Position numbers and translations under genes: made by a program
In this document: one piece after another, positions 1 to 8,284 of the stretch
Numbering within the stretch: position 1 is the stretch's first letter
Layout: each line of letters begins with the position of its first letter
Assembly: GCA_003241695.1 (NCBI GenBank)
Contig: QFPN01000003.1
Coordinates: 310,001 to 374,000 of the forward strand
Reading direction: 5' to 3'
DNA length: 64,000 bases
DNA from: Ancylobacter novellus
GTDB taxonomy: Bacteria > Pseudomonadota > Alphaproteobacteria > Rhizobiales > Methylopilaceae
The notes under the pieces: generated by a model
What the model was told of the DNA's origin: nothing
Seen by the model: the letters and a program-made list of their open reading frames with translations, nothing else
Database searches by the model: none

Positions 1-2
1 GC

Positions 3-767
3 GCCGGAGCCGCTCATTTCACGGGCTGGATGTTCACCCCGTCTCCGATGGTGGTTGAGACCGTCGCGCGGGCCGGCTTCCATTCGGTGACGCTCGACGC
101 CCAGCACGGCTTCGCCACCTTCGAGACCATCGCCGAGGGCGTGGCGGCGGCGGCGCTCGCGGGCCGGCCGGCGCTGGTCCGGCTTCCGCTCGACGGCTAC
201 GGCCTCGGCGCGCGGGCGCTCGACGTCGGCGCCGCGGGGCTGATCGCCCCGATGATCGACGACGCAGGAGACGCCCGCGCCTTCGTCGACGCGGTCAAGT
301 TCCCCCCGGTCGGCCGCCGGAGCTGGGGACCGATCCGCGCCATGGGTCTGCTCGGCCTCGCACGCGACGCCTATCTGCGCCAGGCGAACGAACTGACCCT
401 CGCCCTCGCCATGATCGAGACCGAGCGGGCGCTCGAGAACGTCGACGCGATCGTCGCGACCGACGGCCTGGACGGGCTGCTGATCGGACCGAACGATCTC
501 TGCGTCTCCCTCACCGGCGGCGAAACCGTCGACCCGGCCCACCCGCGCGTCACGGCCGCGCTCGATCGGATTTCGGCGGCGGCGTCGCGGGTCGGGAAGC
601 CGGTCGCGATCTTCGCCAACACGCCCGCCTTCGCGTCCGACTATCTGCGTCGCGGATACCGGATGATCGCACTCGGGCCGGATCTCGCCTTTCTTTCGGC
701 AGGAGCCGAACGCGCGCTCTCGGACGTGTTCGACGCCCCGGCGACCGGCGAAGGCCCCGGCGGCTGA
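3..767 (+). CDS. HpcH/HpaI-family aldolase (5' end outside window)
   Basis: Class II metal-dependent aldolase of the HpcH/HpaI (2-oxo-3-deoxy acid aldolase/citrate-lyase-like) family, which cleaves or forms 2-keto-3-deoxy sugar acids using pyruvate. The reading frame is open from base 3 before the first ATG (30), giving AHFTGWMFTPSPM; family members have conserved sequence ahead of this point, so the true start lies upstream of the window. Visible family features are the DAQHG segment, the RSWGPIRA segment, and the metal-ligand regions MIETE and GPNDL. The C-terminus is complete. The exact substrate (rhamnonate, heptanedioate or glucarate type) cannot be read from sequence. No operon partner is visible downstream; the next gene starts 236 bp later. 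Confidence 0.85.
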   Translation, partial: AGAAHFTGWMFTPSPMVVETVARAGFHSVTLDAQHGFATFETIAEGVAAAALAGRPALVRLPLDGYGLGARALDVGAAGLIAPMIDDAGDARAFVDAVKFPPVGRRSWGPIRAMGLLGLARDAYLRQANELTLALAMIETERALENVDAIVATDGLDGLLIGPNDLCVSLTGGETVDPAHPRVTAALDRISAAASRVGKPVAIFANTPAFASDYLRRGYRMIALGPDLAFLSAGAERALSDVFDAPATGEGPGG

Positions 768-1003
768 TCCCGCACGCGCCGGGAACACGGATTCGCGCTT
801 GCGCGGCCACGCCGACGAGACGGCCCGCCATGGAACGCGGCCATCGGAAAACTATCTTCGCTGCATGCGCGACGCAGGTTTTCGAGGCGGCGATCGTGTA
901 GAGCGACGGAACGGATGCGGCTTCGCCCTCCGTTCACGACATGAAACCGTCGCCGAGGCCGCAAGGCCGTCGCGGCGCAAGGCGAGAAGGGAGTTCAAAC
1001 GCC

Positions 1004-1858
1004 ATGACGTTTCCGATCAAGGCGCTGCTCGCGTCGAGCGCGCTTCTGCTCTCTTCGGGCGCGGCGCTCGCCGCCTCCGCGACTGCGACCACCAATGTCA
1101 ACGTTCGGTCCGGGCCGGGACAGAACTACCAGGTCATCGACGTCCTGCCGGAAGGCGAGACCGTGAACCTCATCGGCTGCGACGACGCCTGGTGCGAGAT
1201 CAGCATGGGCCGCGACGGCAGCGGCTTCGCGCTCGGCGACCTGCTCGACTTCAACGGCCGCGTTCCCGCGGCGAGCTTCGGCGGCGGCCCGGTCGTGATC
1301 GAGCAGGACGATCCCGTCGTCATCCGCGGCCTCGTGATCGGCGGCTACTGGGACAGCCGGCCCTACTACATCCGCGACGGCTATTATTACTGGGGCGGCC
1401 GCTGGTACGGCGCGCGGCCGGGCCTCAGGGGCTGGCGCGAGCGGTCCTGGCGGCGCTGGGAGGAGCGGCGTCCGTGGGGCGACCGCAAGGCGGACCGGCC
1501 CGGCGGCACGCGCGGCGACGTCAGCAACCGTCCGCCGCGGGCGGAACGGCCGCGCTTGGACCGCGACGACCGCGGCGGCCGGTTCGACGGACGCGACAGG
1601 GGCGATCGCGGCGACCGGGGAGGCAGGGCTGAGCGCGAAGGTCGCGTCGAGCGCGACGGCGAAGCGCGCAATCCGCGCATGGAGCGCCGCGAGGAGCGGG
1701 CGCAGAGCCGGGGCGAGGGTCGCGCCGAGCCGCGTGATCGCGGAGACCGGATGGGCCTCGACCGCGCCGGCGGCGGCGGGCGCGGCGACGGCGGCGGACG
1801 CGGCGGCCGGGGCGAGGGCGGCGGCCGGGGCGAGGGCGGCGGTCGCGGAGACCGCTGA
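1004..1858 (+). CDS. Secreted SH3-domain protein with Arg/Gly-rich tail
   Basis: 284-residue exported protein. The ATG at 1004 is chosen over the upstream in-frame ATG at 941 because it starts directly at a signal peptide (hydrophobic core ALLASSALLLSSG, cleavage near ALAA) and has a GAGAAGGGAG-like ribosome site. Residues about 25-85 form a bacterial SH3 (SH3_3) domain: VNVRSGPGQNYQVI, then a strand with a Cys pair (GCDDAWCEI). A Tyr/Trp-rich segment follows (YYWGGRWYG). From about residue 145 the chain becomes highly charged, dominated by Arg, Gly, Asp and Glu, and ends in GRGDGGGRGG-type repeats. SH3_3 domains often bind peptidoglycan; the tail is probably disordered. A strong hairpin terminator follows. 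Confidence 0.8.
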   Translation: MTFPIKALLASSALLLSSGAALAASATATTNVNVRSGPGQNYQVIDVLPEGETVNLIGCDDAWCEISMGRDGSGFALGDLLDFNGRVPAASFGGGPVVIEQDDPVVIRGLVIGGYWDSRPYYIRDGYYYWGGRWYGARPGLRGWRERSWRRWEERRPWGDRKADRPGGTRGDVSNRPPRAERPRLDRDDRGGRFDGRDRGDRGDRGGRAEREGRVERDGEARNPRMERREERAQSRGEGRAEPRDRGDRMGLDRAGGGGRGDGGGRGGRGEGGGRGEGGGRGDR

Positions 1859-1887
1859 CGGAAATCGCGTCAGATCGACGATCGGAG

Positions 1888-1912
1888 AAACGGCGGCCTC
1901 GGCCGCCGTTTT
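1888..1912 (+). terminator. Rho-independent terminator after the SH3 gene
   Basis: A perfect 11-bp inverted repeat (1888-1898 and 1901-1911) with a 2-base centre forms a GC-rich hairpin ending in a TTTT run at 1909-1912, 30 bp after the SH3 gene stop. Confidence 0.75.
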
Positions 1913-2094
1913 GATTCGCAGAGAGAACGACTTGCCCGAACTGGCGTAGACGATCAGTTAACCATACCGGCGTTTTGGCGTCCGGTGCGGGACGAGCAGC
2001 AAACTCTTATCGTCGCTGACTGTTTTCTCGCCAGGCCTTGTTTTGACGGCTGAGGCAAAGCGTCAAGACCGGCGACGCCCGCGGGACCCGCTCT

Positions 2095-4848
2095 TCAGCC
2101 GGCGAGCACGCGGGAGGCCGGGAAGACGACTTCGGCGAGCGTGCCGTGTCCCGGTTCGCTCGACAGCGAGAAGGTCGCGTCGTTGGCCTCGGCCAGCGCC
2201 TTGGCGACCGGCAGGCCGAGCCCTGCGTCGCGGCCGTCCTGTTCGACGCCGAGGGTGCGGAACGGCTCGAGCGCGCCAGCGAGCTGCCGCCTCGACAGCC
2301 CCTGCCCGGCGTCGCGCACGCGGATCACCGCCTGCCCCACCTCCGTCGTCGCCGTCGCCACGATCACCTGCCCGCCCGGCCGGCTGAGCCGCACTGCGTT
2401 CGCCGTGAGCGTGGTCATGATCTGGCGGACGGAGCGGCGGTCGGCCATCACGGTCGGCATGTTGCGCGCGAGCGAGGCGCGGATGATGACGTGGTCGCGA
2501 TTGGCCTGCGGCTGCAGCAGCGCGGCGGCCTGCTGCGCGATCTCGTTGAGGTCGACCGGGGAGAGATCGAGCTCGATCCCGCCGGACTGGATCCGCGCGA
2601 TGTCGACGAGATCGCCCACCAGCCCGACGAGATGCCTGCCGGACGCATGGATGTCGCGCAAGTAATCCTGATAGCGCTGGCTGCCCACGGGGCCGAAGCG
2701 CTCTTCCATCATCACCTCGGCGAAGCCGACGATGGCGTTGAGCGGCGTGCGGATCTCGTGGCCGACCTTCGTCAGGAACTCGCTCTTCTGGGCGTTGGCG
2801 CGCTCGGCCTGGCGTCTTGCGGCGAGAAGCTCCTCCTCGGCCTTCTTCCACGGCGTGATGTCGCGCAGCACCGCGCAGAACCTGTCGCCGTCGGACGACC
2901 CGATCCGCCCGATCGTCATGTAGAGCGGGATCGCTCCGCCATGCCGGGCGAGGCCCAAAACCTCGCGCCCGTCGTTCATGAGGGCGGCCACGCCGTTCTC
3001 GCGCATGCGGTCGAGATAGTCGAAGGCGGTCTTCCGGCTTTCAGGAGCGAGCGACAGCGTGAAGAGGCTGCCGATCGCCTCCCGCCCCTCGAAGCCGAAC
3101 AGCGCCTCGGCGCTGCGGTTGACCGAAAGAATGCGGCCGGCGCCGTCGAGCGTCAGAACGCCGTCGGTCGCGGTGTCGAGGATCGCCGCGGTTTCCCTTT
3201 CCCGCTCGACCGCGGCGCGGGCGGCGGCGACCGCCTCGTCGGCGCGCCGCAGCGAGACGAGCGTCGCCGGCTCGTCATCCCAGACGATCCCGGACAGCCG
3301 GGCCTCGGCCTCGACTTCGTCGCCGTCCGTCGCGACGATCCGGACCGTCGCGGGCGCGACGTCGTCGCGCGGCAGAGGCTCGGCGAACAGCGTGTCGGCG
3401 TCGCGCTCCGCGAGACTGCGCAGATCGGCGTGGCCGAGCAGATCGAGCGCCGCGCGGTTGGCGTAGACGACGCGGCCGGCCTTCAAGGCCAACGCGCCGA
3501 TCGGCAGACGGTCGAGCAGGCGAAGCAGTTCAGCCGATCTCGGCTCCTGCGAAAGCCGCGCTGCGACGTCGTTGATCATCCACGGCTCGGGGCCGCTCTC
3601 CGGCTCCGGCTCCGGCGTCGGGGAGGTCCGCACCCCGAGGTCACGCAACCGCCTGGCGATTTCGTCGAAGGCGTTCTCCTCGCTGCGCGAGAGCGACGGC
3701 AGCGGCGCCGCGCCCCGCAGCGACACGACGTTGCGCCCCAGATCTCCCGGCGCAGGCGAATTCGGGGGCGCGGCGTCTTCGGAGGGAACGGACTCCTCGG
3801 CGAACGAGGACGCGGAAGTCTCGGGTTCGGCGGCCGCAGGCTCCTGCGGCTCAGGGACGTCTGGATCGTTCGTCGGCGCCCCCACAGAGACGTCAGGCTC
3901 CGCCTCGCTCGGCGAAGCGACGTCGGGGAGTTCGGAAGCAGAGGTCGGCTCGACCGGCGCCGCCCCGTCATCGGCCGGCGTCGCCTCTCCTGCGGCCGTT
4001 CGGCCGAGTCCGCGGAAGCCCACCAGCGTGCGGCCGCGATCGAACATCGGCAGAGCGGACAGGACCAGCGGCAGGCGGCTTCCGCCCTCCAGCGGCCAGG
4101 AAACCGCGACGTCGCCCCATCCGCCGGAGCCGTCGAGCGCCCGCTCGACCGCGCCTTCGGGATCGAGCCCCAGCGTCTCGGCGGTTTCGGCCCAGGGACG
4201 GCCGAGCGCCGTCCGGGCCGACGCTCCGACGACGGCCTCGAGATCCGGCGACAGGAAGGACAGCCGGCGTTCACCGTCGATCTCGAATATGAAGCGCAGA
4301 TCCTGCGGCGGGACGGCGGACGACGGGGCGGCGACAGGCGCGATCGGGGCGGCTTCCAGGACGGTCCCGGCCGCCTGCATGGTCTCGGAAACGGCGAGGA
4401 GACGGTCGTCCGCATCCGGACTTGCGAGCTCGACGGCCTCCGAGGTCGCCTCCTCCGCGCCCCCCTCCTCCGCTGCGACGTCGCGAAGCGGGGTTTCCGC
4501 CCGCGCGTCGGCCTCGACCGGACCGGTCCGGCTCAGGCATTCGAGGGCGAGCAGCCGGCGTCCGCCATCCCCCGCGGCCGGCCATGCGCTGAAGGCGAGC
4601 GGCGCAAGCCTGCCGAGCGCCCCGAGCCGCAGCCGCAGCATCGTCGACGAGCCGGAACCTGCGAGCCGCGCCATCATGCGCGTCGCCGCGGCGTCGGGAC
4701 CGCCCGCGTCGAGCAGGCTGCGGGCGTTGCGCCCGGCCCAGACCACCCGCCCCGTCTCGTCCACGGCGAAGGCCGGCCTTCCGTCGCGCTCGGACGCGGA
4801 GAGCTTCAGGACGGTCTCGGTTGCAATGGAGGGCAGATCGGGCGCCAT
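2095..4848 (-). CDS. PAS-domain histidine kinase, PdhS/DivJ/PleC family
   Basis: 917-residue sensor histidine kinase. Several PAS-like regions can be discerned (about residues 20-110, 185-290, 425-520 and 545-660), with a Pro/Glu/Ser-rich disordered stretch at about 295-400. The kinase core follows: H-box HEIRTPLNAIVGFAE, then MMEERFGPVGSQRYQDYL. The ATPase domain has an N-box (TANAVRL), G1 (RDAGQGL) and G2 (DAGLGLPVAKALAEAN), so it looks catalytically competent. The MMEERFGP, QPQANRD and LPVAKALAEAN signatures are those of the PdhS/DivJ/PleC kinases that set DivK phosphorylation and polarity in Hyphomicrobiales. There is no transmembrane segment and no receiver domain, so it is a cytosolic kinase. 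An AAGGA ribosome site precedes the ATG, and a CtrA-type box lies 50 bp upstream. Confidence 0.85.
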   Translation of the reverse strand: MAPDLPSIATETVLKLSASERDGRPAFAVDETGRVVWAGRNARSLLDAGGPDAAATRMMARLAGSGSSTMLRLRLGALGRLAPLAFSAWPAAGDGGRRLLALECLSRTGPVEADARAETPLRDVAAEEGGAEEATSEAVELASPDADDRLLAVSETMQAAGTVLEAAPIAPVAAPSSAVPPQDLRFIFEIDGERRLSFLSPDLEAVVGASARTALGRPWAETAETLGLDPEGAVERALDGSGGWGDVAVSWPLEGGSRLPLVLSALPMFDRGRTLVGFRGLGRTAAGEATPADDGAAPVEPTSASELPDVASPSEAEPDVSVGAPTNDPDVPEPQEPAAAEPETSASSFAEESVPSEDAAPPNSPAPGDLGRNVVSLRGAAPLPSLSRSEENAFDEIARRLRDLGVRTSPTPEPEPESGPEPWMINDVAARLSQEPRSAELLRLLDRLPIGALALKAGRVVYANRAALDLLGHADLRSLAERDADTLFAEPLPRDDVAPATVRIVATDGDEVEAEARLSGIVWDDEPATLVSLRRADEAVAAARAAVERERETAAILDTATDGVLTLDGAGRILSVNRSAEALFGFEGREAIGSLFTLSLAPESRKTAFDYLDRMRENGVAALMNDGREVLGLARHGGAIPLYMTIGRIGSSDGDRFCAVLRDITPWKKAEEELLAARRQAERANAQKSEFLTKVGHEIRTPLNAIVGFAEVMMEERFGPVGSQRYQDYLRDIHASGRHLVGLVGDLVDIARIQSGGIELDLSPVDLNEIAQQAAALLQPQANRDHVIIRASLARNMPTVMADRRSVRQIMTTLTANAVRLSRPGGQVIVATATTEVGQAVIRVRDAGQGLSRRQLAGALEPFRTLGVEQDGRDAGLGLPVAKALAEANDATFSLSSEPGHGTLAEVVFPASRVLAG

Positions 4849-4897
4849 CGAGATCCTTGAAGGAGCGGCCGGCGAAACTGCGGGACGGCGGGATGAG

Positions 4898-4912
4898 TTA
4901 ATGGAGGATTAA
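4898..4912 (-). promoter_or_regulatory. CtrA-type box TTAA-N7-TTAA
   Basis: TTAA (4898-4901), seven bases, TTAA (4909-4912) is an exact match to the full CtrA recognition element. It lies 50 bp upstream of the PdhS-like kinase start on that gene's strand. Confidence 0.55.
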
Positions 4913-5144
4913 TTACCGACGCCGGAGGGCGCAGTCCATCGGACCGCCTCCGCCGTCCCCCGCCATCGTGGCGCAAGGTTAACGCCGCTCCCGCGAACGC
5001 GAACGGTCGCCGCTCGTTCTGCATGATCCGAAAGCAGGTTTGCGCCCCCGAGGGGCGGCTGTTAACCAGATCGGACGGCTTCGACCCGCGACGGTCCGTC
5101 GCGTTTCTCCGGCCCGGAAGACGAGTCTCGAGAGGATTGCGACA

Positions 5145-5519
5145 ATGGCGAACAACGGCCCCGCCGGCGGCGGCTACGAAATCCCAAACGAAATGCGTGA
5201 TTTCGCGGACAAGAGCGTCGAGCAGGCCCGCAAGGCGTTCGACGGCTTTCTGGACGCAGCCTACAAAGCTTCCAACACTCTGGAAAATCAAGCGAATACC
5301 GCGCAGAACAATGTGCGGGCGGTGGCGGGGGCCGCCGTGTCCTTCGCCGAGCAGAACATGTCGGCCAGCTTCGCCTACGCGCAGAAACTCGTCCGCGCGA
5401 CCTCCATTGAGGAGGTTCTCAGGATCCAGGCGGAGTTCGCCAAGAGCCAGATCGAGACCCTGACGAAGCAGGTGCAGGAGATGGGCGCCGTGGCCGGTCG
5501 CAGGACCGACACGAGATGA
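5145..5519 (+). CDS. Phasin family protein (short)
   Basis: 124-residue phasin, a protein of the surface layer of polyhydroxyalkanoate granules. The ATG at 5145 is preferred to upstream in-frame starts because residues before it (rich in Arg) do not fit the family. Family features: EMRDFADKSVEQARKAFDGF near the N-terminus and the FAEQNMSASFAYAQKL and EFAKSQIETLTKQVQEMG helices; the chain is expected to be almost wholly alpha-helical and amphipathic. It is followed by a second, divergent phasin 199 bp downstream, suggesting a duplicated phasin locus. Confidence 0.88.
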   Translation: MANNGPAGGGYEIPNEMRDFADKSVEQARKAFDGFLDAAYKASNTLENQANTAQNNVRAVAGAAVSFAEQNMSASFAYAQKLVRATSIEEVLRIQAEFAKSQIETLTKQVQEMGAVAGRRTDTR

Positions 5520-5546
5520 TGCTTTTTTCGTCGCCTCGGGGTTGAT

Positions 5547-5578
5547 TGCGGTGCAACGCGCATCTATGTTGCACCGCA
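5547..5578 (+). promoter_or_regulatory. Palindrome with two TGC-N3-GCA cores, probable PhaR operator
   Basis: A perfect 11-bp inverted repeat (5547-5557 / 5568-5578) separated by 10 bp. Each arm contains TGC-N3-GCA (TGCGGTGCA and TGCACCGCA), the core described for the PhaR regulator of phasin genes in alphaproteobacteria. No T-run follows, so an operator is likelier than a terminator. It lies about 140 bp ahead of the second phasin. Confidence 0.5.
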
Positions 5579-5717
5579 CACAAAGTTGAGACGCGGCGCG
5601 CCGACAGGTCTTGCGTTCGGACCGCGCCGCTCGATCAGGCGCTTCGCGTCCGGCGGAGCGTTGCGCCTGAACCCGTAAGCCCTGACGTCCGCCGCTTAAA
5701 ACCCGAGAGGTGACATC

Positions 5718-6203
5718 ATGGCTACCACCAGCACCACCGCCAAGGCCGCCGCGGTCAAGACCGACGAAGTCGTCGAGGAGACCCTCTCCGTCGCCGCCAA
5801 GACGGCCGCCGACGTTCCGGCTCCGGTGCGCGAGCTCGCCGAGAAGTCCGTGAAGCAGGCGAAGGACGGCTACGCGCGCTGGAAAGCCGCCGCCGAAGAG
5901 ACCTCCGACGCCCTCGAGGACGCCTATGCGACCGCGTCGAAGGGCTACAAGGAGCTGTCCCGCAAGTCGGTCGAGCTGACCCGCTCGAACGTCAACGCGC
6001 AGTTCGATTTCCTGCAGGCGCTCATCGGCGCGAAGTCCGTCAGCCAGGCGATCGAGCTGCAGACCTCCTTCGCCCGTCAGCAGTTCGAGGTTCTTTCGGG
6101 CCAGGCCAAGGAGCTCTCCTCGCTCGCCCAGAAGACCGCGACCGATGGCGCGAAGCCGTTTCAGGATCTGGCCACCAAGGGCCTGAGCGTCGTCCGCGCC
6201 TGA
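5718..6203 (+). CDS. Phasin family protein
   Basis: 161-residue phasin with an ATG preceded by a GAGAGG ribosome site. An Ala/Thr/Lys-rich N-terminus is followed by VRELAEKSVKQAKDGYARWK, then long amphipathic helices (SVELTRSNVNAQFDFLQALIGAKS, split by the conserved NAQFDF region, and ELQTSFARQQFEVLSGQAKEL). This is the typical Hyphomicrobiales phasin layout (phasin_2 type). It would coat polyhydroxyalkanoate granules together with the product of the gene upstream, from which it differs clearly in sequence. The upstream palindrome suggests PhaR control, and a long hairpin follows the stop. Confidence 0.9.
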   Translation: MATTSTTAKAAAVKTDEVVEETLSVAAKTAADVPAPVRELAEKSVKQAKDGYARWKAAAEETSDALEDAYATASKGYKELSRKSVELTRSNVNAQFDFLQALIGAKSVSQAIELQTSFARQQFEVLSGQAKELSSLAQKTATDGAKPFQDLATKGLSVVRA

Positions 6204-6240
6204 CCCGGCGCCCGCGGCCGCCCGGCCGCTGATGCGATCC

Positions 6241-6274
6241 CTGCGCCCGGGCCGTTCCAACGGCCCGGGCGCAG
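6241..6274 (+). terminator. Hairpin terminator after the phasin
   Basis: Perfect 16-bp inverted repeat (6241-6256 / 6259-6274) with a 2-base centre, 37 bp after the phasin stop, followed by a weak T-containing tail (TCGCGTTT). Confidence 0.6.
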
Positions 6275-6406
6275 TCGCGTTTCCCTGCCCGGGGAGGGAT
6301 GCGCAAAACCGCGTCGGGGCGCTTGCCCCAGCGCGGGCTTTCACATAGGTTCCGCCCCGCTTCGCCGCACGACGCTTTTCAGCGTCGGCCCGGCGTCCGG
6401 CCCCAT

Positions 6407-6483
6407 GCCGCCATAGCTCAGTTGGTTAGAGCGCCAGATTGTGGATCTGGAGGTCCCCCGTTCAAGCCGGGGTGGCGGTACCA
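6407..6483 (+). tRNA. tRNA-His (GTG)
   Basis: Complete cloverleaf with encoded CCA. The acceptor stem GCCGCCA (6407-6413) pairs with TGGCGGT (6473-6479), D-loop AGCTCAGTTGGTTAGAGC, anticodon arm CCAGA-TTGTGGA-TCTGG with anticodon GTG, and a TTCAAGC T-loop. The discriminator is A73 (6480), and there is no encoded G-1 opposite a C73. This is the unusual alphaproteobacterial tRNA-His identity, read by the divergent HisRS encoded at 13.5-15.0 kb. Confidence 0.95.
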
Positions 6484-6547
6484 GCCGATTCTCCAAAACT
6501 TGCAGAACAGCGGCCCGGCAGACGCGACGGGCCGCCTGGACGTCCGG

Positions 6548-7564
6548 TCAGCGCCACCCGAGCGGCGGCGCGACGTGCCGGAGAATGGCGTCGATCACGT
6601 GGGCGTTGTAGTCGACGCCGAGCTGGTTCGGCACGGTCAGCAGCAGCGTGTCGGCTTCCGCGACCGCCTCGTCCGCCTTCAGTTGCTCGACGAGCCTGTC
6701 GGGCTCGGCGGCGTAGGACCGGCCGAAGATCGCGCGCATGTCGTCGATGACGCCGACCTGGTCGCCGCCGCCGTCGCGGCCGAAATAGGCGCGGTCACGA
6801 TCGTCCACCAGCGCGAAGATCGAGCGGGAGACGGAGACGCGCGGCGTCCGTTCGTGCCCCGCCGCCTTCCAGGCGTCGCGATAAAGACGAATCTGCTTCG
6901 CCTGCTGGACGTGGAACGGCTCGCCGCTCTCGTCCTTCTTCAAGGTCGAGCTTTGCAGGTTCATGCCCTGCTCCGCCGCCCAGACGGCCGTGCCGTTCGA
7001 CGCCGATCCCCACCAGATCCGGTCGCGCAGGCCTTCGGAATGCGGCTCGAGGCGCAGCAGGCCGGGCGGATTGGGAAACATCGGACGCGGGTTCGGCTGG
7101 GCGAAGCCTTCGCCTTTCAGGAGGTCGAGAAAAACCTCCGCATGGCGGCGCCCCATGTCCGCGTCGGTTTCCCCTTCGGCCGGCGCATAGCCGAAATGGC
7201 GCCATCCCTCGATCACCTGCTCGGGCGAACCGCGGCTGACGCCGAGCTGGAGCCGGCCTCCGGCGATCAGATCCGCGGCGCCCGCGTCCTCCGCCATGTA
7301 GAACGGATTCTCGTAGCGCATGTCGATGACGCCGGTGCCGATCTCGATGCGGCTCGTCTTCGCCCCGACCGCCGCGAGCAACGGAAACGGCGAGGCGAGC
7401 TGCCGCGCGAAATGATGGACGCGAAAATAGGCGCCGTCCGCGCCGAGCTCCTCGGCGGCGACCGCGAGATCGATCGACTGAAGAAGCGTGTCGGCCGCCG
7501 ACCGCGTTTGCGAATGCGACGAGGGCGACCAATGGCCGAACGACAGGAAACCGATCTTTTTCAT
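6548..7564 (-). CDS. LLM-class flavin-dependent oxidoreductase
   Basis: 338-residue protein of the bacterial luciferase-like monooxygenase superfamily, a TIM barrel using reduced flavin. The ATG at 7564 (MKKIGFLSFGHW) is chosen because it begins at the first beta-strand of the fold; an upstream in-frame start would add 35 non-homologous residues. Visible features: GADGAYFRVHHFARQLASPF, the GTGVIDMRYENPFYMAEDAG segment and LQLGVSRGSPEQVIEG. The substrate is unknown. It stands alone, convergent with the preceding tRNA-His, and has no obvious flavin-reductase partner next to it. Confidence 0.85.
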   Translation of the reverse strand: MKKIGFLSFGHWSPSSHSQTRSAADTLLQSIDLAVAAEELGADGAYFRVHHFARQLASPFPLLAAVGAKTSRIEIGTGVIDMRYENPFYMAEDAGAADLIAGGRLQLGVSRGSPEQVIEGWRHFGYAPAEGETDADMGRRHAEVFLDLLKGEGFAQPNPRPMFPNPPGLLRLEPHSEGLRDRIWWGSASNGTAVWAAEQGMNLQSSTLKKDESGEPFHVQQAKQIRLYRDAWKAAGHERTPRVSVSRSIFALVDDRDRAYFGRDGGGDQVGVIDDMRAIFGRSYAAEPDRLVEQLKADEAVAEADTLLLTVPNQLGVDYNAHVIDAILRHVAPPLGWR

Positions 7565-7841
7565 GCGCCTATCCACAAGCGGCCACAACCGGCCGGCGCG
7601 GCGAACATAGGGATCGCCGGGCCCCGGCCTTAGGGCTTCGCTCGCAATGGAAGTTTGCGCCCGACGCATATCGATTGCGCGCGGAACGACGGCCGGCGAA
7701 GACGCCGAGCCTCGCGGCGCGCGCCGCGCTCGTCCGACATCCGACGACGGCGCGCATAGGCTGCCGCAGCGACGGCTCTCGCGGGGGCTGTTCGGCCAAG
7801 CCCCAGGGGTGCCGGACGCGAAGAAGCGGCCGTCAGCTCCG
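7565..7841. other. Gene-poor spacer
   Basis: 277 bp between the flavin oxidoreductase start and a tiny minus-strand ORF. Open frames here are short and Arg/Ala-rich with no family features. I see no RNA gene or repeat in it. Confidence 0.4.
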
Positions 7842-8030
7842 TCAGCGAGCGACGCGTCGGGGCGTCGAAGTCTCGGCGGGCCGGGGGGCGGTCCGGGCGC
7901 GCAGGCTCAGCGGCGCCGAGACTTCGCGGATCGTGAACGGTTCGGCGTCGTTGTGAGCGACGGGCTGAGCGACGTCGAAAAACGTCTGGCCGCGGGCGTC
8001 GTTTCGCGCCGCGTCTTTTCTGCCGGCCAT
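7842..8030 (-). CDS. Small hypothetical protein
   Basis: 62-residue ORF, MAGRKDAARNDARGQTFFDV at the N-terminus, otherwise unrecognised and predicted soluble. The support is translational: a strong GGGAGGA ribosome site sits 5 bp before the ATG, and a TTGACA hexamer (8093-8098 on this strand) lies about 65 bp upstream. No conserved domain is visible. It could be a real small protein or a chance frame. Confidence 0.4.
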   Translation of the reverse strand: MAGRKDAARNDARGQTFFDVAQPVAHNDAEPFTIREVSAPLSLRARTAPRPAETSTPRRVAR

Positions 8031-8284
8031 GGAGTCCTCCCGACGGCGAAATGATCCGCCGACAACACGATTGACCGATAGAGTGATCGGATTGTCAACG
8101 CGAGGCCGGCGCGCTTTCGCGCGCTTCGCTTGGCTCTGTGGCGTTCACGGCACGAAGGTGCGTCCGTGGCGGATCCGGCGCCTCATTGCAAGGCGCGCCC
8201 ATTCACGCGCCGCAAGGCGTTCCCGCGATTGATTCGCGGCGCCGATAAGGGCTCTCCGACGCCTCGAGCGGGCGTCGGAAACGC
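8031..8284. other. Intergenic region with a possible minus-strand -35 element
   Basis: 254 bp between the tiny ORF and the MipA-like gene. It holds TTGACA on the minus strand at 8093-8098; no convincing -10 or other feature is visible. Confidence 0.3.

Noticed and set aside
2146..4860. Long plus-strand ORF (about 900 codons) opposite the histidine kinase
   Set aside because: Composition is Arg/Gly/Asp-rich without domains; it is the GC-driven mirror of the kinase gene, which has complete catalytic motifs.
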